A stretch of DNA of 54,085 nucleotides from assembly GCA_024762925.1 (NCBI GenBank), contig JANTGM010000031.1, positions 1 through 54,085 of the forward strand, read 5' to 3'. Positions 38,289-45,691 of the stretch are shown in pieces. The translations under genes and the position numbers were made by a program. The stretch comes from Kofleriaceae bacterium. Its GTDB lineage: Bacteria > Myxococcota_A > Polyangia > Haliangiales > Haliangiaceae. Every line of letters begins with the position of its first letter. Within the stretch, counting starts at the first letter, position 1. A model generated the notes under the pieces. The model was not told the DNA's origin. It saw only the letters and a list, made by a program, of their open reading frames with translations, and did not search any database.

Positions 38289-41126
38289 ATGCCAGTTCGC
38301 ACACACTTCAATGTGGCGATTGTCCAGGCGCCAAAGTCCGTTCGGGCGCAAATGGCGACGCAATTGGGGCCCCTGTTGGTTGAGGGCACCGACCACCCTG
38401 CCGGCTCCACACTCTTTCTGCTTTGGCTTGAAGCTGGAGACGAGCTGGCGGACCTCGAACCGGGGTACGCACGTCTGGCAGTTTCAAGCAGTGCGCAGTT
38501 TGACCGGCTCACCGATGCCTTGGTGGGTGGCCTTGTGCATGGTTGGATTAGCCCGGAGGGGCTCCTACCTGGGCTCATGCGAGCATGCGTCTGCGCTTGG
38601 AAGCGATTTCTCGCTCAGCAGGACGCGCAGGCTTCATCTCCGCCCTCACATCTGGGTCAAGCTCTTGGCAATCCATTCGCGCCCAGAACCAAAGCTACCT
38701 CGCTGGCACCTGCAAGTTCCCCCGATCGGCATTTGCTGTCGCTGATGGTCAATTCGATGGCCGATGGGCTCATCATGACTGAGCGCCATCGTGATGAAGT
38801 GCTCATCAATCCCGCGGCTCGCGCCCTGCTCGAAATCTCACCGACGAGCGTTGTCACCCGCAGCTATCTTCAAGAACGGCTCGGATTCTATCCCTTCGAC
38901 TTGGTCGCCACCACCCCGGATACCAGCGAGCTCGTTCGCGAAGAGCTGAGCATCGGCGAAAAACGTCTACACTCAACGGTGTCCCCCATACGCGAACCTA
39001 ACGGAGAGCTTCTTGGCGTCGTAGTAGTTCTTAGGGATTTCACTGACACTCAAAACCTCGCACATCGCCAAGAAGAGTTCGTAGCTATCGTGTCGCACGA
39101 GCTACGTTCTCCGCTCACGTCGATTGGTGGCGCACTCGACATCGCACTGAGTGACTATGCCGGACGCCTCAACGACAAGCAGCGCCAGTACCTGAGTCTT
39201 GCGCGCGAGTCATGCAGCGCACTCAACCACATCGTTGACGACTTGCTCGATGTGGCGCGCTCCGAGAATGGAGGCATGGCCATTCACTTCGCCCCAGTCG
39301 ATCTCAGCGAAATCGTCACCCAGGCAATGCGCCAGTACCGAGGCTCAGTGGAGGCCAAGCAAATCAATCTGAAGCTCATCGCCGGTGATGGCGATATGCG
39401 AATTTCGGGTGACCGGTATCGGCTCACCCAGGTGCTCAACAATCTGCTATCAAACGCCATCAAGTTCACGCCCCGTGGAGGCCAAGTTGAGATCGAGACC
39501 TTTGGACCGTCGGTGAGTTCTTCCCACGTTGGGATTTCGGTCTACAACAATGGTGATGCGATTGCTGACGAGGCCAAAGAACGCATCTTCGAGAAGTTCG
39601 AGCAGATTCGCAGTTCTTCGACTCGGAGAGTCGGTGGCAGCGGGCTTGGGCTGGCGATTTCGAGGTCGATCATCGAAGCGCATGGAGGTCGTATTTGGGC
39701 TGAGCCCAGAGAGCGTGGCGCCAAGTTCGTCTTCACCCTACCGGCGACTACGGAGAGCCCCGCCCTATCCCCACCTACGGGCGAATTCGACAGCGGCCTG
39801 GAAGCTGTCCCGCGCAGTGGGAAGAATGTCTTACTGGTCGATGCCGACCGCCACTCGAGTCTGATACTCAAAGGAATCCTCATGTCGGCAGGCCACTGCG
39901 TCGAGGTTGCCGACACACCTGACCTGGCCCTTGCACTGGCCCGCAAGCGGCCTCCCGTATTGATTGTCGTACACGCTTCGCCAAAGCACTGGGATCCGCA
40001 TGCGCTCCTTGAGATCATCAAGCACGATGCCGAGACACGACAGTGCTCTGTCTTGGTGCTCAGCCAAGGAGACCTTGCTCCGCTGCGCCTCGCCTGCCCA
40101 AATGTCATGGCTCTGCCAGTGGACCCACCCCGCTTTCACAAAGAGTGCGACCGCCTCATTCAAGAGAGCATGGCCGAAGCTGGCAACCGGGTGCTCGTTG
40201 TGGATGATGATCCGGCAATTCGCACCATCTGCGCGGAGGTCCTGCGTCACGCAGGCATGAGCGTTCGCATCGCGCCCGATGGTATGAGTGCGCTGGATGA
40301 GGCTCGCAGGTTTCGACCCAACTTGATACTGCTCGATGTGATGATGCCTGATATGGATGGCTTTCAAACCGCAGAGAATCTGAAGTCCGATGCACTCACA
40401 GCGATGACTCCAATCATCTTCCTCTCGGCACTGGGTGAGACGAGTGACAAGGTCAAGGCTTTCAACCTTGGGGCTGAGGACTATGTACAGAAGCCCTTTG
40501 TGGCAGCGGAACTCATTGCCCGAGTTCGCAAGGCGCTCGACCGAAGCGATCGAGAGCTGGGCGCGTCGCCAACAACGCAGCTTCCAGGAGGTGGCGCGAT
40601 CGAAGCCGAATTCACAACACGTCTCGGCGATCCAGATGCGGTGTTCTGCTACCTCGATCTCGACAATCTCAAGGCCTATAACGACTACTACAGCTATGCA
40701 AAGGCCGACAGCATCATTCGCCAGACAGGAGATTTGATTCGCGATGTTCTCGCGCAAACCGGCAACCCCGAGGACTTCATCGGCCACATCGCGGGGGACG
40801 ACTTCGTCTTTGCAACATCGCTGGCTCGCGTGGATGGAGTTTGCATTGCCATGTGCAGCGCATTCGACAGACTCGTGCCGCTCAACTACGATCGCATCGA
40901 CCGCGACAAGGGCTACATCGAAACGCGAGACCGCTACGATGAGCTGCGTCGCTTCCCACTCATGAGTGTTTCCATCGCCGCAATCACCAACGCCTCACAG
41001 CGCCGGCTCAATTACACCGAGCTGGCCAAGGCCAGCGCAATAGGGAAAAAGCTTGCCAAGGCTGTCGCGGGTTCCAGCTATGTGCGTGATGAGGAGTTGG
41101 TTTGGCAAGCCTACAAGCCCAAGTAA
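38289..41126 (+). CDS. Hybrid histidine kinase: PAS, HisKA/HATPase, two receivers, GGDEF-like
   Basis: A 945-residue soluble signalling protein (from ATG 38289; GTG 38205 would add 28 residues). Order: an N-terminal alpha/beta domain of unknown type (about 1-110), a PAS-like domain (about 145-255), and HisKA with the phosphorylated His in IVSHELRSPLTS (about 270). HATPase_c follows with NNLLSNAIKFT and GGSGLGLAISRSI. A first receiver lacks the acceptor Asp (VLIVVHAS). A second, intact receiver has VVDDD, LLDVMMPDMDG and the Lys of VQKPF. The C-terminal GGDEF-like domain reads AGDDF in place of GGDEF, and the I-site is NxxD instead of RxxD. No membrane segment is seen. It lies 120 bp after the ABC exporter and may be co-transcribed with it. 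The signal is unknown. Confidence 0.9.
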   Translation: MPVRTHFNVAIVQAPKSVRAQMATQLGPLLVEGTDHPAGSTLFLLWLEAGDELADLEPGYARLAVSSSAQFDRLTDALVGGLVHGWISPEGLLPGLMRACVCAWKRFLAQQDAQASSPPSHLGQALGNPFAPRTKATSLAPASSPDRHLLSLMVNSMADGLIMTERHRDEVLINPAARALLEISPTSVVTRSYLQERLGFYPFDLVATTPDTSELVREELSIGEKRLHSTVSPIREPNGELLGVVVVLRDFTDTQNLAHRQEEFVAIVSHELRSPLTSIGGALDIALSDYAGRLNDKQRQYLSLARESCSALNHIVDDLLDVARSENGGMAIHFAPVDLSEIVTQAMRQYRGSVEAKQINLKLIAGDGDMRISGDRYRLTQVLNNLLSNAIKFTPRGGQVEIETFGPSVSSSHVGISVYNNGDAIADEAKERIFEKFEQIRSSSTRRVGGSGLGLAISRSIIEAHGGRIWAEPRERGAKFVFTLPATTESPALSPPTGEFDSGLEAVPRSGKNVLLVDADRHSSLILKGILMSAGHCVEVADTPDLALALARKRPPVLIVVHASPKHWDPHALLEIIKHDAETRQCSVLVLSQGDLAPLRLACPNVMALPVDPPRFHKECDRLIQESMAEAGNRVLVVDDDPAIRTICAEVLRHAGMSVRIAPDGMSALDEARRFRPNLILLDVMMPDMDGFQTAENLKSDALTAMTPIIFLSALGETSDKVKAFNLGAEDYVQKPFVAAELIARVRKALDRSDRELGASPTTQLPGGGAIEAEFTTRLGDPDAVFCYLDLDNLKAYNDYYSYAKADSIIRQTGDLIRDVLAQTGNPEDFIGHIAGDDFVFATSLARVDGVCIAMCSAFDRLVPLNYDRIDRDKGYIETRDRYDELRRFPLMSVSIAAITNASQRRLNYTELAKASAIGKKLAKAVAGSSYVRDEELVWQAYKPK

Positions 41127-41273
41127 GCGGCACCTAAGACGCGAGGATGGCGCTTACTGGAACAAGTGACTGAAGCCAATGCAGACGAGCAACACCGCTT
41201 GCGGGAGTTCGTTCACAGGCAAAGCGCGAACAACGAGCTTGCTGAGGCACTAGAAACCCAGTTCGACGTTTAG
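41127..41273 (+). other. In-frame continuation after the hybrid kinase stop
   Basis: After the kinase TAA (41124-41126) the same frame stays open for 48 codons to TAG 41271-41273. It reads like a charged helix (LLEQVTEANADEQHRLREF, then NNELAEALETQFDV). A GTG at 41166 could start a 35-residue peptide, but its ribosome-binding site is poor. It overlaps the last 24 bp of pfkA on the other strand. It may be the remnant of a longer ancestral kinase C-terminus, a short gene, or chance. Confidence 0.3.
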
Positions 41274-42335
41274 TGAGCGCGCTGCCAGAACTAAGGGGCC
41301 ATCTCGCTGCACCTGCTTGAGTTTGGCGGTCGCTTGCTCTATCGCCACGTCGACAACTTCGCCCCCGCGATACGCTGCCACTCGTCCATACTTTCCCGCC
41401 GCCAAGAGGTCTACAGCGGCCACACCAAAACGGGTTGCGAGCAAGCGGTCAAACGCGGAAGGCGTCCCACCGCGCTGAACGTGCCCAAGCACTGTCGTCC
41501 TCACATCAAAGGAGGTGCGTTCTCGAATGAGTCGCGCGAGATGGTCACCAGCGCCCCCGAGCTGTGCCTGCTGTGTTGCATCGGCTTCTCGTTTGGTGGA
41601 GAAGTCCTCTCCCCGCGGCTTTGCACCTTCGGCAACGACGATGATCGAAAAGGAACACTCGGATTTGTGTCGCCGGCGAAGGGTCGAGACCACCTTGTCG
41701 ATGTCGTAGTCAATCTCGGGAATTAGAATTGCTTCCGCCCCCGATGATAGCCCTGCATTCATCGCGATCCAGCCAGCGTAGCGCCCCATGACTTCGCAGA
41801 TGATGATGCGATCGTGACTCTCCGCTGTGCTGTGCAACCTATCAATGGCATTCACCGCGATATTCACAGCGGTCTGATAGCCAATGGTGTACTCGGTTGC
41901 CTCAAGATCGTTGTCAATCGTCTTTGGAATGCCAACCACTTCCACACCCATCGCCATCATTCGAAGGGCGATTCCCTGGGTGCCATCGCCACCCACCACA
42001 ATCAGCCCTTCCAGTCCAAGGTCGCGATAGTTTTCCAGGCAGCGCTCTGAGACATCAGCCACCACCTCAGTCCCATCAACGCCAACAACAGGGTATGCAA
42101 AGGGATTGGCTCGATTGGATGAGCCCAGTATGGTGCCACCTCGATCGAGCAGGCCCCTGACCGCGCTTAGGGGCAGCGGCATGGTCTCACACTCGTAGAG
42201 TCCCTTGAACGCATCACAGATGCCAACGACATCAAATCCGTATGTGATGGTTGCGTGCTTTACGACGGCCCGAATGGCCGCGTTGAGCCCTGGACAATCT
42301 CCGCCACCTGTCAAGATTCCAATGCGTCTTCTCAT
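41250..42335 (-). CDS. pfkA: 6-phosphofructokinase
   Basis: This enzyme phosphorylates fructose 6-phosphate in glycolysis. The 361-residue protein has the N-terminal MRRRIGILTGGGDCPGLNAAIRA, VVGGDGT at about residue 113-119, PKTIDNDLEATEYTIGYQTA at about 135, EVMGRYAGWIA, and LGHVQRGGTPSAFDRLLATR near 300. It has Gly in the GGDG motif, which favours ATP (PPi enzymes carry GGDD). It has Lys in PKTIDND, as in PPi-linked and group III enzymes; typical allosteric ATP enzymes have Gly there. It therefore looks like a group III, probably ATP-dependent, weakly regulated PFK; the donor is inference. It is convergent with the kinase gene. Confidence 0.93.
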   Translation of the reverse strand: MRRRIGILTGGGDCPGLNAAIRAVVKHATITYGFDVVGICDAFKGLYECETMPLPLSAVRGLLDRGGTILGSSNRANPFAYPVVGVDGTEVVADVSERCLENYRDLGLEGLIVVGGDGTQGIALRMMAMGVEVVGIPKTIDNDLEATEYTIGYQTAVNIAVNAIDRLHSTAESHDRIIICEVMGRYAGWIAMNAGLSSGAEAILIPEIDYDIDKVVSTLRRRHKSECSFSIIVVAEGAKPRGEDFSTKREADATQQAQLGGAGDHLARLIRERTSFDVRTTVLGHVQRGGTPSAFDRLLATRFGVAAVDLLAAGKYGRVAAYRGGEVVDVAIEQATAKLKQVQRDGPLVLAARSLNVELGF

Positions 42336-42442
42336 AGCCCCACAGTAGGTGATCGCCAGCTATGGCAACAAGCTGAGATGGTGCAAACGGGATCCGCCGT
42401 TTCCCTTTGACTCGCCCTCGCTTGCCGGAGTAACAGTAGCCC

Positions 42443-43000
42443 ATGCCTAGCATGGATGGTCTCAAAGTTGTTCTCTCCAAGATTCACGGGTATGGAATCG
42501 TCGCGCTTCGCCCCTTCAAGGCCGGCGAACGACTCGTCACTGGCGACGGCGTGCTCTACCACGAGGACCAGGAGTTTGATGACACCTACGCCTTGGTCTA
42601 CTCCGACGCCGAAGACGAAAACGAAGATCCAGATCGATACTACGATCTCATCGACCAAACCCGCTGGATCAATCACGCGTGCAGCCCAAACACCGAAGTG
42701 ATGACCGACTTAAACCCAGCAAGCGGCGAACCCTACGCGTGGTGGACGGCACTTCGCGACATCGAGGTTGGAGAAGAACTCACGTACGACTACGCGTTTT
42801 CGGGACATTTGGCAGAGCCCTGCAACTGCGACAGCAGCGCCTGTATCGGGCTGATTGTCGATCCAGACGAGCTGGAGGACGTTCCAGAAAACCTGCAGCC
42901 GCTCATCAAGCACGACCGGCTTAGTGCACGACGCGCACAAGTCGAACTTGCCGACCTGTCTAGCGAACGAGTGGCAAGCGCCGCTGCGGTGTCCCGGTAA
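42443..43000 (+). CDS. SET-domain protein (putative lysine methyltransferase)
   Basis: A 185-residue stand-alone SET protein. The N-terminus KVVLSKIHGYGIVALRPFKAGE matches the SET opening strand (GxG). WINHACSPNTEV is the NHxCxPN SAM/active-site motif, GEELTYDYAF supplies the conserved Tyr, and CNCDSSACIG is a post-SET zinc Cys cluster. SET enzymes transfer methyl groups from SAM to protein lysines; bacterial substrates are mostly unknown. The C-terminal 40 residues are acidic to basic and variable. The start is ATG 42443, or ATG 42452 three codons on, with GGAG upstream. It converges with, and overlaps by 41 bp, the molybdenum hydroxylase large subunit gene. It was probably acquired from a eukaryote-like source at some stage, as for other bacterial SET genes, but this is not shown here. 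Confidence 0.88.
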   Translation: MPSMDGLKVVLSKIHGYGIVALRPFKAGERLVTGDGVLYHEDQEFDDTYALVYSDAEDENEDPDRYYDLIDQTRWINHACSPNTEVMTDLNPASGEPYAWWTALRDIEVGEELTYDYAFSGHLAEPCNCDSSACIGLIVDPDELEDVPENLQPLIKHDRLSARRAQVELADLSSERVASAAAVSR

Positions 43001-45143
43001 GCGCGAAGAGAGCACCCGCAACGGCTCCGGCAATTGGAGGTGTGGCGGGTTCGCCAACGCCTCCATGTGCGGCGTTCGACTGCACGATCGTGGTTTCCAC
43101 CTTGGGCATCTCGTTCATGCGAAGCACCTGGTATCGATCGAAGTTGCCTTCGACGACTCCACCGTTTTCGAACTGGATGTTGCCATAGAGTGCTGCGCTC
43201 AAGCCGTAGACAATGCCGCTTTCCATCTGTGCCTCGATCGTGAGCGGATTGATCGTCTGCCCGCAATCGATGACACAGGTGACCTTGTGAACGCGAGGCT
43301 TGCCCTTCTCAATTGAAACCTCGGCTACCTGAGCACAGAAGGACCCAAACGACTCACACGCGGAGATGCCATGGGCGTGTCCTTCGGGCAGCGTTTTGCC
43401 CCATGCGGCTTTCTCGGCCGCCATTTCCATCACTGCGCGCAGGCGTGGATTGTCCTGCACTGCATTGTCCTTTCCGAGTCTTGCGATCTGGGTGTCCAAG
43501 CGAAACTCCAACGGGTCGCGTCCTGCGGCCTTGGCAGCCTCATTCATGAAGCCATCCACAACAAAGCCGTTCTGCGAGTGGCCAACCGAACGCCAAAACC
43601 ATGTAGATATTGGCATCCTTACATCGCTCCAGGTGAGGCGCATATCCGGTACGGCGTACTTGATGCAACCTTCCACCGAACTGCCATCGATGCCACCACG
43701 TAGCGGACCAAACTGGCTGAGAATCGATGGCGATGCGATGCGATGCTCCCAGGCGACAAGCTTGCCTTTGGCTGGATCCACAGCAGCGCGAAAGGTGTTG
43801 AGGGCTGCAGGGCGGTAGTGATACCCGCGAATGTCCTGCTCTCGATCCCAAATGAGCTTCACGGTCTTGCCCGAAGCTACGGCCGCTTCGACTGCCTCCA
43901 CAACAAAATCGGCCTTGGAGCGGCGACCAAATCCGCCACCGAGCAGTTGCCCATTCAAGAAAACTTGCTCCACATCCAAGCCAATGACCTTGGCGGCAGC
44001 TTGCGCGGCCGAAGTGCCACTTTGGGTTCCCGTCCAGATATCGCATCGGTCTTGCGCTATCGCGACCGTGCAGTTTTCGGGTTCCATCGGCGCATGTGCG
44101 AGGTAGGGAACAAAGTACTCAGCCTCAATGACCGTCTCGCTCTTGCCGAGAAGCGATGTCGCTTTGCCCACGGAAAACGCTTCTTTTCCCGTCCTGACCG
44201 CCTTCTGCATCGCTGACTCGATGCTCACCTGAGACAACGTCGCATTGGGCTGCTCCCACTCGACCTTGAGCGCATCACGGCCCTTCATCGCGGCCCACGT
44301 GTGATCAGCGAGAACGACGACACTAGAAGAAGTCTGAACCACATCGCGAACGCCCTCGACCTTGAGAGCCTCGGAGTCGTCGAAGCTCTTCACGATGCCA
44401 CCTACGCTTGGCGCATGCACGCTCTTGCCAATGAGCATTTCGGGCTGTCGAATATCCATCCCGTACGAAGCAGTGCCGGTCACCTTGGCAAAGGAATCGA
44501 GACGCAGCGTGGGCGTGCCCAGCACCAGCTCCTCTCGAAGTGGCGCATCGGCTGTGAGTGAAAGTCCCGACGCCTTCGTGGCAACCTCTCCGAAGCGCAC
44601 GCTCTTGCCACCCTTGGCCCATTGCACCTGGGATTCAGACGTTTCGCATTCGTCCTCGGGAGCGCCCATCGCCTCAGCAGCTGCTGCGATGAGCAGCTTG
44701 CGCGCAGTAGCTCCAACAACCCGAAAGTTGTCGAACCCTGTGCGAACTGTTGTCGATCCACCTGTGCTTTGCCTGCCAAAGGCCTTGGTGTCGAGAGGGG
44801 CGGTTGTCGCAACTGCGTTCTTCCAAGCGCCACCGAGTTCTTTCGATATCACCATGGGGATTGCCGTGTGCACACCCTGGCCCATTTCGGCCTCTGGCAC
44901 GGAATACGTGATGACATCGTTCTCGGCGATGTGTATCCACGCAGAGAGCGTGCCGCCACCTGAGCCCGCAATGGGTGGCGCCGTGGTCTCCGATGGCGTC
45001 GCCGATGAGATTGCATCAGAACGTTTCTTAGCTACGGCCTCGCCCTTCGATTCCACATTTTCCTTGCTCCTGCAGCTAGGTAGCGCCATGACGAGCAGCC
45101 CACCTTGCCCTGAGAGTCGCAAGAATGACCTGCGGGTGATCAT
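42960..45143 (-). CDS. iorB: Molybdenum hydroxylase large subunit (IorB-type)
   Basis: The xanthine-oxidase-family catalytic subunit binding molybdopterin cytosine dinucleotide, in the isoquinoline 1-oxidoreductase beta/aldehyde oxidase branch. It is 727 residues from ATG 45143, which overlaps the small-subunit stop (ATGA) and has GGGGGAAG upstream. The N-terminus MITRRSFLRLSGQGG is a Tat signal (RRSFLRL), and a Cys at the end of the hydrophobic part (ALPSC) could be lipidated, so the enzyme is periplasmic. Visible motifs are EAEMGQGVHTA, the GQLLGGGFGRRSK cofactor loop and GGVGEPATPPIAGAVAGALF with the catalytic Glu. The substrate is likely an aldehyde or N-heterocycle. Overlaps the SET gene end to end. 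Confidence 0.9.
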   Translation of the reverse strand: MITRRSFLRLSGQGGLLVMALPSCRSKENVESKGEAVAKKRSDAISSATPSETTAPPIAGSGGGTLSAWIHIAENDVITYSVPEAEMGQGVHTAIPMVISKELGGAWKNAVATTAPLDTKAFGRQSTGGSTTVRTGFDNFRVVGATARKLLIAAAAEAMGAPEDECETSESQVQWAKGGKSVRFGEVATKASGLSLTADAPLREELVLGTPTLRLDSFAKVTGTASYGMDIRQPEMLIGKSVHAPSVGGIVKSFDDSEALKVEGVRDVVQTSSSVVVLADHTWAAMKGRDALKVEWEQPNATLSQVSIESAMQKAVRTGKEAFSVGKATSLLGKSETVIEAEYFVPYLAHAPMEPENCTVAIAQDRCDIWTGTQSGTSAAQAAAKVIGLDVEQVFLNGQLLGGGFGRRSKADFVVEAVEAAVASGKTVKLIWDREQDIRGYHYRPAALNTFRAAVDPAKGKLVAWEHRIASPSILSQFGPLRGGIDGSSVEGCIKYAVPDMRLTWSDVRMPISTWFWRSVGHSQNGFVVDGFMNEAAKAAGRDPLEFRLDTQIARLGKDNAVQDNPRLRAVMEMAAEKAAWGKTLPEGHAHGISACESFGSFCAQVAEVSIEKGKPRVHKVTCVIDCGQTINPLTIEAQMESGIVYGLSAALYGNIQFENGGVVEGNFDRYQVLRMNEMPKVETTIVQSNAAHGGVGEPATPPIAGAVAGALFALTGTPQRRLPLVR

Positions 45144-45643
45144 TGCTCTTCCCCCTTTTGCATATACTTTGCGGCTTTGTGCACCGACTTCCGAATGCGG
45201 TTGTAGGTTCCGCATCGGCAAATGTTGCCCCGCATAGCCTCATCAATATCCTGATCGCTCGGCCTTGGATTTCGCTTGAGCAACGCGTAGGTCGTGAGAA
45301 TCTGCCCTGGCTGGCAGTAGCCACACTGCGGCACGTCTTCGGAAATCCACGTTTCCTGAATCGCATGAACCACAGCGGTGGTCCCCTGTTCCGGTTCGCG
45401 CATCGCCGTGAGCCCCTCAATGGTGATAATCTTTGCCTTTCCTACATCGGAAATCGCCAGCTGACAGGACACCATCTCCACGCCATCGAGAAGCACTGTG
45501 CATGCGCGACACTGTGCAACTCCACAACCAAACTTCGATCCCGTGAGACCAAGAATGTCGCGTAGCACCCAGAGAAGAGGCATGTCCTCAGGTGCGCTCA
45601 CCGTCATGGCCTCGCCGTTTATGTTGAGTGAATAGTTCGCCAC
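45140..45643 (-). CDS. iorA: Molybdenum hydroxylase iron-sulfur subunit (IorA-type)
   Basis: A 167-residue electron-transfer subunit with two [2Fe-2S] clusters. The plant-ferredoxin type site is in SKFGCGVAQCRACTVLLDG plus a later Cys (VSCQLAI). The second cluster in the C-terminal helical domain is in PQCGYCQPGQI and GNICRCGTYNRI. It lacks its own signal and would be carried through the Tat system with the Tat-signalled partner, as in other periplasmic members. GTG start at 45643 without a strong Shine-Dalgarno. Typical two-subunit iorAB order with a 4-bp overlap; no FAD subunit and no XdhC-type maturase is next to it. Confidence 0.92.
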   Translation of the reverse strand: MANYSLNINGEAMTVSAPEDMPLLWVLRDILGLTGSKFGCGVAQCRACTVLLDGVEMVSCQLAISDVGKAKIITIEGLTAMREPEQGTTAVVHAIQETWISEDVPQCGYCQPGQILTTYALLKRNPRPSDQDIDEAMRGNICRCGTYNRIRKSVHKAAKYMQKGEEQ

Positions 45644-45691
45644 TGGCCAATGGTACCCGCTTTGGGGCTAAAGGGCGAAGGTGCGTATTGA

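Noticed and set aside
39831-40787. Minus-strand 318-codon frame opposite the hybrid kinase
   Set aside because: Opposes conserved receiver domains with intact motifs on the plus strand.
44362-45237. Plus-strand 291-codon frame opposite iorB
   Set aside because: Antisense to a conserved enzyme; no homology or start signal.
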